A DNA stretch of 64,000 nucleotides from Rhynchopus euleeides (GCA_963210315.1 OY723320.1:1722457-1786456); one strand, 5' to 3'; numbered from the stretch's first letter, positions 9,812-19,638 are shown. Notes: generated by a model from the sequence alone, not told the origin. Translations and numbers: made by a program.

Positions 9812-9833
9812 GCGAAGTTGGGCCCAACTTCGC
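9812..9833. repeat. Perfect 22-bp palindrome at the A1 insertion point
   Basis: Eleven bases (GCGAAGTTGGG) followed directly by their reverse complement. Related motifs (CCCAACTTCG, ACGAAGTTGGG) recur just beyond the A1 3' end at 19660-19702, so the element appears to sit inside a pre-existing cluster of these motifs. Confidence 0.7.
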
Positions 9834-9843
9834 TAAAAAAATA

Positions 9844-10170
9844 CCAACGATTTCTTAAGCTACAGTTTCTGTACTTCATTGTTTCTGTACTTCATTGGTA
9901 TACACACTCGTGCTCCCTGGTCGGTTGGGTTTGGTTGGGTCCCCCCCCTCCCTCCCTTGGGCATCCCCCATCCCACCCCTTCCCTCACCCTTTTCCCCTT
10001 TCCAATCTTCTTGACCTTGTGGGCGGGCGGAGCCGGGAGGGCAGGTTGGGCCTTAGAGTTACTTCCTCAACAACAACCCACTCCCCCTTGGGCCACTTGT
10101 CCCTTGGGCTCTGTTCCCCACCATCCATCCCCCTCCACTCCCCCAACCCCCAACCCCACGAGCACGAGCG
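9844..10170 (+). promoter_or_regulatory. 5' leader of retroelement A1
   Basis: 327 bp identical to 24150-24476. It contains a tandem 17-bp repeat (GTTTCTGTACTTCATTG, about 9866-9898) and then C/T-rich sequence up to the first ATG. Probably 5' UTR with internal promoter or translation signals, as 5' ends of full-length non-LTR elements usually carry; no specific motif is recognisable. Confidence 0.5.
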
Positions 10171-13100
10171 ATGGTAGGGCGAGAGCCGCCCAGGCGATGG
10201 CAGGCCCCGATGGTGGCGACGCTGGCGGTGGTGGCGCTCGCGGTGCTGACGACAGCACCGCTGGAGCAGAGGCAGCCCGGGTCGCCCCCGGTAGCAGGCG
10301 AGCGCGGGCTGGCCGCCCCTGATGAGGGGCGTGTCAGGCGAGAGGAGCAGGGGCCTCATGCGAGGCCTCTGCTGACACCCTGCCTGCAAGGCAGGGGAGC
10401 GCGTCGGCCTCACCCGCCGGCAAAGCGCCCCTCTCGTGGGATAGCAGTGGCGGCGGCGAGCCCACCACGTCCCCCCAACATGCTGCAAGCGGCGGTTCCG
10501 CTAACGGTGAAGCCGCCGGGCCGTGTCCCAGCCCACCGACAGCAGCGGAAGGGGTGGCAGCCCGGGTCGCCCCCGGTAGCAGGAGAGCGCGGGCTGGCCG
10601 CCCCTGACGAGGGGCGTGTCAGGCGAGAGGAGCAGGGGCCTCATGCGAGGCCTCTGCTAACACCCTGCCTGCACGGCAGGGGAGCGCGTCGGCCTCACCC
10701 GCCGGCAAGGCGCCCCTCTCGCGGGATAGCAGTGGCGGCGGCGCGCCCACCACGTCCCCCCAACATGCTGCAAGCGGCGGTTCCGCTAACGGTGAAGCCG
10801 CCGGGCCTCGCCCCAGCCCACCGACAGCAGCAGAAAGGGTCGCCCCCTGTCCCCGCGAGTTGGCTCGGACAGGTCCCCCGAGGATCCAGGCCGACGGTAT
10901 CGCTGCCCGCACTGCGGGTGTCTCTCCCCTCCCCCCTTGGGGGCCCCTCGGGTGGATCGGGTGGTGGGTGGAATGGGAGCTGGGCCCCCCCCCCTTTGGG
11001 TGGTGGCTGGGTGGTGGCAGGGAGGAGGTCAGGGGGGAGGGGTGGTGGTGGACAGACGTCTGTTGTTGATCCCAAGCCGACCCTCACTGATCTGAAGGAC
11101 TTCATCTGCACCTGTGATGTCGACAACTCGGTGAACGTGACTGGTGCGAAAGCGACATTCGACAAGTGCGTGGCAAAGCCGTGTGGTGACGGTCAGGCCT
11201 GCAAGGACCCCAACAGGAAGTACTCGCGTAGGAACGACGCCATCTGCGCCTGCGACAAGGACCCGAGCCTGACCAGCACCGGTGCATCAACGACTTTATC
11301 GAAGAATGCGTGCGGGTCCAAACAGTCCAAGCGGGGTGGGGACGGACAGACGTGTGTTGACCCCAAGCCGACCCTCACGGATCTGAAGGACTCCTTCTGC
11401 GCCTGTAATGGGGACGGCGTGCGACGCTACAGCGGAGGCAACAACAACGACTCCATCACCGATCCGGGTGGAGTGCAGCAGTCCCCCGGGGCGCCCTCGG
11501 ACACCCGGACCGGAAGTGGGTTCGACAACCGCAACAGCTACAACATCGGCAGCTTCGAGGGCAACACTCTGCTGGTGCTGGCCCTCTGGGTGGCGGATGG
11601 ACTGTTGCGGGCGGCGGGGTGGGCAGCGACAGGGCCCCACACGCGCTGGCCATGGGTGGAGGCGGCCCCGCAGGCCGCTTGGGGAGCGCTGCTGAGGGCC
11701 AGGTGGGAGGCCCAGGGGCCAACGTGGGAGGGTATATGGGGTCCGGGGGCACTGCTGATGGGAGCTGGATGGCTGGCCGCTCAGGCGGTGGTGCGAGAGG
11801 TGGTCCGAGCGGGGAGCAAGCTAGGGCCCTGGCCCAGGTGCCGACACCTCGGGCTGCCTCCAGCAGTGAAAGAGGCGTGGGCCCTCTGGGGGGCTGCAGC
11901 CACCGCGCCGGGTGGCTGGGGCGGCGCCTTAGAGACAGGGGCGGTGGTATTGTGCGCTGTGTGGCTGTGCAGTCGACGAGCGGCGCGCGGATTCTGGGGT
12001 AGACAGCGGCCGGGCGCCGTGCAGCTCTCCTCCTGGGCGATATGGGCAGCCACAGGAGGTCTGGCAGGGGGCACGGATCTCGTGGGCACGGTGCAGACAG
12101 CCGTAGAGGGGTGCGCCGGATGGTTCGAGGAGGCGGCGCCCCAAGCGACGGTGGTGGCCACACAGGGGCTGGCGGGATTGTGCGTCGCTCTGTGGGTGCT
12201 GACGGCAGGCTTTGCATGGCGGGGGTGCCTCAGACGGAGACGGGTAGTGGCGCGCAGGTGGACATGGCCGGCCCGACGGTGCAGTCGATGGGTCAGCCGC
12301 CGCCGTCACCTGGACCCCCTGGTGCCTTCCACTGTGTGTCGGTCTCGTCTTCGCAACGAACGAGGGCGAGCTGCGCTGAGGCTGGAGCTGCAGGCGAACA
12401 GCCTACGAGCATGGAGCGGCGACAGGGGTTGGTGGGCCATGCTCCTGCTGCTGATAGGGGCCTCCAGCGGGGGCGCGCCGTGGGCGGTGATCGGGACGCT
12501 TGCCCTCGCGGCGGGCACGTCGGCGGGATGGGCGGCTCGCAGCGCGGGGGGTGTTTGGGAGGCTGAGGCGACAGAGCTGGTCGTCCGAGACATGTGGCGC
12601 GTCTTGCGGAAGGATGCACACGCCCACATGCTGCTGGCGGAGGGAGTGACGGGAAGCAAGGAGGGTGTGGTGCTGGGCCCACGGGCAATGCAGGGGGGCG
12701 ACCACGACATGGTCGATGAGGATGCCTGGGGCGGTGTGGACGAGTTGTTGGAGGGGTACGGAGCCAAGAGATGCCCCAACGCGGCGACCAGGGACTGTCT
12801 CTTCGTGGCCCTCCACGGACCCACCCACCCAGGGCCCCTGGACATCGCCCGCATGCGGCAAGAGCTGGCAGCGAGGGCAGGGTCGGAGTCTGTGAAGCCC
12901 CAGCTGTCCAGGCTGCTGAAGTCGGCTGGCCAGGCAGAGCGTTACCGCGATGGGCTGGCGAAGACGGCGCGGGGAGACCACCTCGCTCTGCACCTCGCGG
13001 CCGGGGCATGGGACACGGTGATTGTGGTGGTGTCGGGCGGACCACACCCGCTGATTCGCGTCGACCCCCCGCGGTTGAAGAAGGGCCAAGAGACGCAGCG

Positions 13101-16100
13101 CACCAGAGTGATCGCTTTTGCGAGCGACCACTACGAGGCGGTCACTCTGGGGCACGCGCAGGCACAGAAGATGCGCGACGCGGCGGTGCATGCGCTACTC
13201 GGCCCCGACTCGTGGAGCACCGCCGCCCCCGAATGCCCGGCGGAGGTGCCGGATAGTACGCCGATCCGGCTAGGCGTCGCGCCGGAGCTGCTGTTCTGCC
13301 CGATGACGGCCTGCGCTGGGTCGGCGCTCCGCCGACACAAGCCCTTCTCCTCGAAGGCCTCCCTCCGCGAGCATGTGAGCGATCATGTGAAACGCGGGGA
13401 GGAGTTGCCGCCGGGGGCTCTACGCGTGGTGGGCATGAGGCAGTGCGTCATCTGTGCCAAGGTGATGTCGGCGCAGGCGCAAGACACGTGCCTGCAGTGC
13501 AGGAAGCGGGTGCAACCTCGGGACGTCCCCGCCAGGCGCGAGAGGGTGGGCCAGGAGCTAACGGACGAAGGGCGACTCCCCTCCCTGGAGGAGATCCACA
13601 CGGCGCGGGTGGCGGTGTCGCTGTCGGTGCCTGAGGCAGTGTTGAGGCCGGCCGCGGAGGTGCTCGTGCAGGCCCTCTGGGATGTGGCGGCGGACAAAAC
13701 GAGGGTGACGGCATGGCTGCGGCTCTTCCTGGTGCCGAAGGTCCTCCTCCGGTCGTACAGAGGGGGGAAGGCCAAGCAGAAGAAGGCTCGGGCGGCGCGT
13801 CTCGAGGCCATCACCCTCTGGCGGGCGGGCAAGGTGTCGGAGCTGTGGAGATGTGCGAGTGCGAGCGGCCAGGGGGCCCCTCGTGAAGTGCAGAGCCCCC
13901 CGACATGGGAGGAACGGGAACGCGCGGTGGTGCAGGCCGCGCGACAGGGTCGCCTCTCAACGGCGATGGCGAGGACGCGGAGTGCGGGCCTGGCACCGGC
14001 CTCCGACGCGACCCTCGCGACGTTGCGCGCGCTCCACCCCGCTGCCGAGCCGCCGACCATCGCCAAGGAGCGGAGGACAGAGCCCGCGGACGCCTCTCCC
14101 ACCGATGTCTTCAAGGCGCTTCGGGGCCTCCCGAAGGGGACGGGGGCCGGACCGTCGGGCCTTCGAGCTGATCACTTGCGCGCGCTGACGCAGGTGGAAG
14201 GGGTAGATGTGCTGCAGGCCTTGACGGCCGTCGTCAACATCCTGCGTCGAGGGGAAGCACCACCGGAGATTGCGCGCCACCTGGCAGGAGCGTCGCTGGT
14301 TGCGCTGCCAAAGCCCACAGGCGGGGTGCGCCCCATTGCGGTGGGGGAGACTCTGCGGCGGCTGGTGGCGAAGACGCTGGTGGCTGAGGTGCGCGAGAAG
14401 GTGGGGAAGCTGCTGCTGAAGGGCAAGCAGGTGGGTGTCGCTGTCGATGGGGGCCTGGACGCCGCTACAGCGGTGGTGCGGGACTACGCCAGCCGCCACA
14501 AGGGCACTGATCGCATTCTCGTCAAGATTGACTACGAGAACGCGTTCAACACTGTGAATCGACAGGCGTTCCTGGACGCAGTGCGGAGTGACCTCCCCGA
14601 GCTCGCAGCCTGGGTGGAGTGGTGCTACGCCCACCCGACAGCCCTGGTGTACCGGGAGCACATCATCCTCTCGGAGCATGGGGTGCAGCAGGGCGACCCG
14701 TTGGGGCCCCTCCTTTTCTCCCTCGCGATCCGCAAGCTGACGGAGGACATTGTACGCATGCCGGGCCTCGAGGGGACCATATGGTACCTCGACGATGGGA
14801 CGCTGATGGGGCCCCCGAAGGCTGTAGGTGCGGCATTCGCAGAGCTGGAGAAGCGCAGCGCAGCCCTCGGGTTGAAGGTGTCGCGGAGGAAGTGCGAGGT
14901 GATCTCGCTTGGAGGCCACACGGTGGCTGCGATCCGGGAGGTGGGCCTCGACGTCGCCGCATCAAAGAAAGAGGAGGAAGTGAGGATGAAGTTGCTGCAG
15001 CAGAACTTCGAGTTCCTCGGAGCTCCGGTGGGGGACGCGGCGTACTGCGAGGCGGTGATGGACAGGAAGCTGGAGGAGAAGTTCCTGCCGTGCCTCCGGG
15101 AGCTGCACAAGGTGCGCGACGCACAGGTGGCGATGACCCTTCTGCGACACTGCGAAGGGTTCTGCAAGGTGGTCTTCGCCATGCGCGCCATCGGGTACAA
15201 GGGGCGTGAGTACCTGAAGAAGTACGACCGTGAGGTTGACTTCGTGCTGGCGACGATCCTTGGCGACGAGGATGGTGAGCTGCCGACCGAGGCCAGAAAG
15301 CAAGCCGCCCTCCCCATCAGGTTGTCTGGCCTGGGGGTGCGCCGTGCGGCGGATCACTCGACTGCTGCTGCCTTGGGTGCTGCCAGCTCGCTCTTTCCTC
15401 TGTGCCTGCAGCTCGACCCCTCCCACCGCTGGGATGCGCAAACGTGGAAGGAGACAGCTGAGCGGCACAACGAGTGCGTGCTGGAGGCGGACAGGATCGC
15501 CACCCTGGCGCGACCAGAGACGCCGCTGAAGCAGCGTGACCTGTCGATGGCGATCATTGCCAAGCAGCAGGCGGATCTCCATGAGGGGGCTGATGTGACC
15601 AGCATGGGGCGCCTTCTGTCTGAGAGCCTCCCGGGTGCGGGATCGTGGGTCGTCGCGCCGCCTGAAACCCAGTTCGCCATGCAACGGGAAGAGTTCCAGG
15701 TGGCCTGCCGGTTGCGGCTCGGGGCCCCAGTGTTCTCCCCGGGGGCGATGTGTCAGCAGTGCGGGGAGGGACTGGACGAGAGTGGGGCACACATCTTCGC
15801 GTGCAAGGCCTCGGCAGACCGGCACCGTCGGCACGATGCTGTGAGGGGCGGCGTGTATGGCCTGGCGAGTGCGGCGGGCCTCGCTCCTCAGCTGGAGCCC
15901 AACCATGTGGTGCTGGGACGCGGCAAGCCGGCGGACGTCTACCTGCCTGTCGGTGTGAGCGAGGAGCGCAGCAGGGCCATCGACGTCACTGTGTGGTCAA
16001 CGACGGCGCAGTCGTCCATGCAGGGGGCGGCGAAGGCCCGGGGGTACACAGCGTCCCGTGCTGAGGCCGCGAAGCACGCCAAGCACGATGCCAAGTGCCA

Positions 16101-18672
16101 GGCGGAGGGGATGGCCTTCACGGCCTTCGCGCTGGAGCAGTCCGGGGGTATGGGCACCGAGGCAGCCACTCTCTTCCGCCATCTTGTGAATTATGCAGTG
16201 GACCACAAGATGGGGAACCGCAGTGAGCTGACGCGGACTTGGGCGGCGCGGATCACCGTCCCCCTGATGCGAGCTATTGGGAAGTCGGCGATGAGGCGGG
16301 GCTCGCTGTGTCTGGACCTGAAGTCCGGGAACTTGCGGCAGCGGGTGAAGGCGGACCCCGTCCCGGCGATCGAGCCGGACTTCTACTTCGCGAGGGACAC
16401 AGGGCTGGACGTGCTGCCCCCTGCTGACTGGGACTGCCGCCTGGATGAGATGGATGTGGAGGAGGCAGAGGAGACGGAGGGGCCCGTGCGAAGCGAACCG
16501 CCGCCGCGCAGGCAGCCGCCGCCCCCGCCGGCGGAGGACGACAGCGCCGTGGAGATGGACGCCATGGTCGACGACCCGCTGGCGCAGCTGAAGGAGTGGC
16601 GAGCGCAGGTGGATGGCGGGCTGCCGGGCGTGACAGCCCGGCAGCAGCAAGCGCGCCTCGGCCTGAGGGTCCCCGAGGGATGGTCGTTCGTTGTGGGGGA
16701 CTGCGCCTTCGACGGCATCGCTGCGTTGGGCAAGGAGACCCTGGGGTGTGACAGCGCCTGGCTCCGCCAGATGGGGGTCCAGCGCGCGCTGCAGGACGCT
16801 GATCTCCGCATGCGGGTTGAGGAGGGCCCCGACATGTGGGCCGCGTTCATGGCCAAGCCGGGCAGTCGCGACCCACGGACGTGGGCCGACTACGTCGTGT
16901 TGGCTGCGGTCGCGCGAGGGACGCGGTGCACCATCCTGCTCCTGGTTGACAACCAGGTGCCGATGGTGTTGCGCCCGATCGGGGAGGGCGGCACGCGCGA
17001 CGCGTTCTGCTTGCGCAGGACTGGGGCGGAGTACGGGCACTACTCTCCGCTCGTGCTGCCCAGGGCCATCCGCCAGCACCTCATGGCCCTACCCCCGCAG
17101 GAGCCCGCTGAGGACCTGCTCGAGTGCAGGTGGGCAGGACTGATGGAGTGGGTGAAGGGTGATTCGCAGTTGGGCGTGCAGAGGTGCGAGAAGTGCAGCG
17201 GCTCGGTGGACCTGCGGAAGGCCCACAAGCAGTGTGGTGGGTGCTGGCGCCGGGTGTGCGACAAGTGCGCGAAGGGTCGTGGGGTGCGGCACTGCCCTGG
17301 GTACGTCCCGAGGGTCGAAGTGCTGGACGTCGACACCGGGGAGACCGCAGTGGTGCCACAGGGATTGCGTGAGGACCTGGAGCTGTCGCCGGGCCGGCGG
17401 GCACGCCGGGAGAGTCGCGCCAGCAGAGCAGCACAGCGCCCGCCCCGAGTCCCCCGGCCTGAGGGAAGTGAAGGTCCGCCTGGGTCGGCCCAGGGGGCCG
17501 AGGCGGAGATGAAGCAGGAGACGGCTGAGGGAGAAGGTGATGGGGGGGCAAGGGGCGCCGCGCCGGATGTGGTGCCCCCTCCTCCGACTACAACAAGCCC
17601 CGGCGAGGGGTCGGCGCCCCCGCCGGCCCCCCAACAGGCGCCCCTCGGGGCGTCGGCCCCCCAAGTGCAGACCTCCCAGGGCAGCGGCTCCAACGCCTCT
17701 TCAACAGCCCTCCCTGGGGTGTCGGCGCTTCCGTCCGCCTCCCAACCGGCACCCGCAGGACAATCGACCCCGCGCGCTCAGACCTCCCAGGGCAGTGGCT
17801 CCAACGCCTCTTCAACAGCCCTCCCTGGGGTGTCGGCGCTTCCGTCCGCCTCCCAGCCGGCACCCGCAGGACAGTCGACCCCGCGCGCGCAGACCTCCCA
17901 GGGCAGTGGCTCCAACGCCTCTTCAACAGCCCTCCCTGGGACCCCTGTGCCGCTGTCGGCTGCCTCCCCGCAGACACCGGCAGGCAGGACAACACCCCGC
18001 GCGCGCGCCCAGGGCAGCGGCTCCCAAGCCTCTTCTACAGCCCTCCCTGGGTCGTGCGGCAAGGCTGTGGGGAAGGAGGGTGTGGCCGCAGCGATGCTGG
18101 CGGCGGGTAAGGTGACGCGGGTAGAGACAGCCGGGGCGACGACACGCCGCAGCAGGAACGCGGTGTTGGGGGAGAAGCGGCGGGCGGCAGCGGATGGCGG
18201 ATCGATGCAGGGTGGAGGCTCAAACGCGACCTCAACAGCCCCCCCTGGCATCAACGAGCCGCTGGCGTTCGACGACGACGACTACGTCGACAGCGATGAC
18301 CTCGCCTGCAGCGGTGCCCCTGAGACCCAGGAGGAAGGCGCGCCGGTCGAGACGGTGGCAGCGACGGTGGGTCCGACGCGGGTGACGACGAGGCTGCTGG
18401 AGGAGCAGGCCCGCAAGGGTTGCGAGTGGGATGAGGGTGATAGGGTGGCTGTGGATGGTGTGTCTCCGTGTGGGTCGATGGGAGGTGCACGCATCCCTGC
18501 GACGGCGGCGGGGTGGAAGAGCCTCTTTCACCCCCTGCACGGCTCAGGTGGCTGCGGTGGCGGTGAGGGAGTGGCACGCTGCGCGTGGGACGCAGAACGC
18601 GTGGAGCGTGCCGACGGCGAAGGCGGCGGCCCGAAGCCTTCGGGACACCGTCACGAAGATGTGGGAGTGTGA
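10171..18672 (+). CDS. Retroelement A1 polyprotein: OTU, zinc finger, RT, REL endonuclease, OTU, zinc finger
   Basis: Open for 2,833 codons. Secure parts: OTU-like protease 1 (Asp875-Cys876 in 'RDCLFVALHG', His987 in 'SDHYEAVTL'); C2H2 finger at 1043-1072 and a CxxC pair after it; reverse transcriptase with 'KIDYENAFN' (~1452), 'QQGDPLGPLLF' (1506) and catalytic 'YLDD' (1539-1542); CCHC knuckle C1861/C1864/H1874/C1878; restriction-like endonuclease 'KPAD' (1919-1922) with Asp1938; OTU-like domain 2 (Cys2178, His2290); Cys-rich zinc finger ~2339-2375; three 37-aa Ser/Ala/Pro repeats ~2500-2610. N-terminal parts are uncertain: a Cys-rich segment (~291-420) and Trp-rich hydrophobic stretches (~465-800). 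A 17-nt deletion near 18545, relative to A2, puts the last 41 residues out of frame. A1 also carries a 95-aa duplication near the start. Confidence 0.85.
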   Translation: MVGREPPRRWQAPMVATLAVVALAVLTTAPLEQRQPGSPPVAGERGLAAPDEGRVRREEQGPHARPLLTPCLQGRGARRPHPPAKRPSRGIAVAAASPPRPPNMLQAAVPLTVKPPGRVPAHRQQRKGWQPGSPPVAGERGLAAPDEGRVRREEQGPHARPLLTPCLHGRGARRPHPPARRPSRGIAVAAARPPRPPNMLQAAVPLTVKPPGLAPAHRQQQKGSPPVPASWLGQVPRGSRPTVSLPALRVSLPSPLGGPSGGSGGGWNGSWAPPPLGGGWVVAGRRSGGRGGGGQTSVVDPKPTLTDLKDFICTCDVDNSVNVTGAKATFDKCVAKPCGDGQACKDPNRKYSRRNDAICACDKDPSLTSTGASTTLSKNACGSKQSKRGGDGQTCVDPKPTLTDLKDSFCACNGDGVRRYSGGNNNDSITDPGGVQQSPGAPSDTRTGSGFDNRNSYNIGSFEGNTLLVLALWVADGLLRAAGWAATGPHTRWPWVEAAPQAAWGALLRARWEAQGPTWEGIWGPGALLMGAGWLAAQAVVREVVRAGSKLGPWPRCRHLGLPPAVKEAWALWGAAATAPGGWGGALETGAVVLCAVWLCSRRAARGFWGRQRPGAVQLSSWAIWAATGGLAGGTDLVGTVQTAVEGCAGWFEEAAPQATVVATQGLAGLCVALWVLTAGFAWRGCLRRRRVVARRWTWPARRCSRWVSRRRHLDPLVPSTVCRSRLRNERGRAALRLELQANSLRAWSGDRGWWAMLLLLIGASSGGAPWAVIGTLALAAGTSAGWAARSAGGVWEAEATELVVRDMWRVLRKDAHAHMLLAEGVTGSKEGVVLGPRAMQGGDHDMVDEDAWGGVDELLEGYGAKRCPNAATRDCLFVALHGPTHPGPLDIARMRQELAARAGSESVKPQLSRLLKSAGQAERYRDGLAKTARGDHLALHLAAGAWDTVIVVVSGGPHPLIRVDPPRLKKGQETQRTRVIAFASDHYEAVTLGHAQAQKMRDAAVHALLGPDSWSTAAPECPAEVPDSTPIRLGVAPELLFCPMTACAGSALRRHKPFSSKASLREHVSDHVKRGEELPPGALRVVGMRQCVICAKVMSAQAQDTCLQCRKRVQPRDVPARRERVGQELTDEGRLPSLEEIHTARVAVSLSVPEAVLRPAAEVLVQALWDVAADKTRVTAWLRLFLVPKVLLRSYRGGKAKQKKARAARLEAITLWRAGKVSELWRCASASGQGAPREVQSPPTWEERERAVVQAARQGRLSTAMARTRSAGLAPASDATLATLRALHPAAEPPTIAKERRTEPADASPTDVFKALRGLPKGTGAGPSGLRADHLRALTQVEGVDVLQALTAVVNILRRGEAPPEIARHLAGASLVALPKPTGGVRPIAVGETLRRLVAKTLVAEVREKVGKLLLKGKQVGVAVDGGLDAATAVVRDYASRHKGTDRILVKIDYENAFNTVNRQAFLDAVRSDLPELAAWVEWCYAHPTALVYREHIILSEHGVQQGDPLGPLLFSLAIRKLTEDIVRMPGLEGTIWYLDDGTLMGPPKAVGAAFAELEKRSAALGLKVSRRKCEVISLGGHTVAAIREVGLDVAASKKEEEVRMKLLQQNFEFLGAPVGDAAYCEAVMDRKLEEKFLPCLRELHKVRDAQVAMTLLRHCEGFCKVVFAMRAIGYKGREYLKKYDREVDFVLATILGDEDGELPTEARKQAALPIRLSGLGVRRAADHSTAAALGAASSLFPLCLQLDPSHRWDAQTWKETAERHNECVLEADRIATLARPETPLKQRDLSMAIIAKQQADLHEGADVTSMGRLLSESLPGAGSWVVAPPETQFAMQREEFQVACRLRLGAPVFSPGAMCQQCGEGLDESGAHIFACKASADRHRRHDAVRGGVYGLASAAGLAPQLEPNHVVLGRGKPADVYLPVGVSEERSRAIDVTVWSTTAQSSMQGAAKARGYTASRAEAAKHAKHDAKCQAEGMAFTAFALEQSGGMGTEAATLFRHLVNYAVDHKMGNRSELTRTWAARITVPLMRAIGKSAMRRGSLCLDLKSGNLRQRVKADPVPAIEPDFYFARDTGLDVLPPADWDCRLDEMDVEEAEETEGPVRSEPPPRRQPPPPPAEDDSAVEMDAMVDDPLAQLKEWRAQVDGGLPGVTARQQQARLGLRVPEGWSFVVGDCAFDGIAALGKETLGCDSAWLRQMGVQRALQDADLRMRVEEGPDMWAAFMAKPGSRDPRTWADYVVLAAVARGTRCTILLLVDNQVPMVLRPIGEGGTRDAFCLRRTGAEYGHYSPLVLPRAIRQHLMALPPQEPAEDLLECRWAGLMEWVKGDSQLGVQRCEKCSGSVDLRKAHKQCGGCWRRVCDKCAKGRGVRHCPGYVPRVEVLDVDTGETAVVPQGLREDLELSPGRRARRESRASRAAQRPPRVPRPEGSEGPPGSAQGAEAEMKQETAEGEGDGGARGAAPDVVPPPPTTTSPGEGSAPPPAPQQAPLGASAPQVQTSQGSGSNASSTALPGVSALPSASQPAPAGQSTPRAQTSQGSGSNASSTALPGVSALPSASQPAPAGQSTPRAQTSQGSGSNASSTALPGTPVPLSAASPQTPAGRTTPRARAQGSGSQASSTALPGSCGKAVGKEGVAAAMLAAGKVTRVETAGATTRRSRNAVLGEKRRAAADGGSMQGGGSNATSTAPPGINEPLAFDDDDYVDSDDLACSGAPETQEEGAPVETVAATVGPTRVTTRLLEEQARKGCEWDEGDRVAVDGVSPCGSMGGARIPATAAGWKSLFHPLHGSGGCGGGEGVARCAWDAERVERADGEGGGPKPSGHRHEDVGV
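10271..10840 (+). repeat. 285-bp tandem duplication in A1
   Basis: The segment beginning GGCAGCCCGGGTCGCC at 10271 repeats at 10556, exactly 285 bp on (95 codons, frame kept), with a few substitutions between units. A2 has only one unit. This is length variation by unequal exchange or RT slippage, and the spacing shows the region tolerates in-frame change. Confidence 0.9.
17668..18050 (+). repeat. 111-bp (37-aa) tandem repeats in A1
   Basis: Near-identical units start at 17668, 17779 and 17890, with a degenerate fourth near 18007. Each encodes a Ser/Ala/Pro/Thr-rich linker ('QTSQGSGSNASSTALPG' and so on). Copy A2 has the same array at 31683, 31794 and 31905. Probably a disordered spacer between the second zinc finger and the basic C-terminus. 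Confidence 0.85.
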
Positions 18673-19622
18673 CGGGGCGCGGAAGGGCGCGAAGGGGAAG
18701 ACGAGGAGATGAAGCCCGTGAGGGCAGGTCATCATCCCCAGGAGGGCCGGCTCCTGACTCCGGCCACTATACCCCCCCCCCCCCCCCCCCCCCTCCCAGC
18801 AGAAATGTGTGCAGACAAGACACCAGGAGTGTGACCCCCTCAGTTAGGTGGTCGCGACCCCGAGAACAACAACAACACCCCCTCCCCTCCCCCTTGATCT
18901 TATCAGTCACTCCCACCCCCCCCCCCCCCTTTCCATCCGTCCCTCACTCTACCTATCCCCCTCCCCCCCCTTTCCTCAACACCCCCGCCCCTCCCTTGAC
19001 GTTTGTGCATTCCACCATTCCATTACCCCTTACACTAGATTCCGCAACAACTGTCCGGATTGCCTCGACCGCCACTTAACCCAACAAAACAGCCACTCAG
19101 GCACGTTACGGCACCGAGAATCCAGGTCATTTGTACAGTATAGATCATTGTGCATGTCTAAACCCCTCCCAACGGTCCCCACACGCGGTTCGACGGGTCG
19201 GCGAGAGCACCTGCCCTCCGAGACCCGCCGGAGACACGCGCTTTAACTCCCTCCACCCCTTTCTTGTGTTTCTCCGAGCAGGTCCGACCTGTCTCTGACC
19301 CCTCTTCGGTCCCCTAGTCCCCACGCCCCTTAACGCCTCTACAGGCAGCCACACAGGTTGACGGACGGCGACAGCGGGTTTTCGAGAGCACACAAGGCCG
19401 ACACCACCCTGCGAGGAGGGAGTGCCTCTCTGATTGACTCGCGACGCTCGCTCCAAGTCTTGCCCTTGTGTTTCGTGTTACCTTTGCTCACTTGCCAACA
19501 GACAGCGCCAGGGATGGAAGTGGGTGGTCTGGGTCTCGGAAGGGAGAGGTGTGTCTCAAGGCCTCGTCAAGTTGTGCATGGGTGGTTGGGTGGCGGATGG
19601 GAGAGTACAGGCCGTTGAGCCC
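18673..19622 (+). other. 3' UTR of retroelement A1
   Basis: About 950 bp without coding signal: a long C run (about 18773-18792), C-rich blocks, then mixed sequence to the poly(A). Collinear with 32745-33652 of A2 and, in its last ~250 bp, recognisably related (about three quarters identical by eye) to the 3' UTR of family B. Confidence 0.75.
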
Positions 19623-19638
19623 AAAAAAAAAAAAAAAA

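Larger units (their letters stand above)
8437..9843. other. Repeat-rich, gene-free DNA upstream of retroelement A1
   Basis: No gene supported. It holds poly(A) and poly(G/C) tracts, a 55-bp palindrome (8953-9007), two inverted copies of a hairpin-containing module (9146-9209 on minus, 9542-9608 on plus), extreme G/C homopolymers (about 9320-9420) and a perfect palindrome (9812-9833) next to the retroelement start. It looks like a graveyard of small non-autonomous elements. Confidence 0.55.
9844..19638 (+). mobile_element. Non-LTR retrotransposon family A, copy A1 (full length)
   Basis: The 5' boundary is defined by comparison with A2: identity begins at CCAACGATTTC in both while the flanks differ. 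It has a 327-bp 5' leader, one giant coding region, a ~950-bp 3' UTR and a poly(A) of 16 (19623-19638). Poly(A) follows GAGCCC, about 130 bp earlier than in A2, so either an upstream poly(A) site was used or the 3' end is shortened. A possible target duplication AAAAAAATA (9835-9843 and 19632-19640) overlaps the A tract and is weak. C2H2 finger, RT, CCHC and restriction-like endonuclease order places it with the R2/NeSL/CRE-type non-LTR elements. Identity to A2 is near complete, so both insertions are recent. Confidence 0.9.

Noticed and set aside
10171-10300. Signal peptide in the polyprotein ('MVATLAVVALAVLTT')
   Set aside because: A different frame gives a natural Gly/Ala/Asp-rich sequence here, and GC-rich shadows often look hydrophobic; no support for secretion.
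11456-12217. Minus-strand frames within family A (and the same in A2)
   Set aside because: Pro/Arg/Ser-rich shadows of GC-rich coding DNA, overlapping the RT polyprotein strand.
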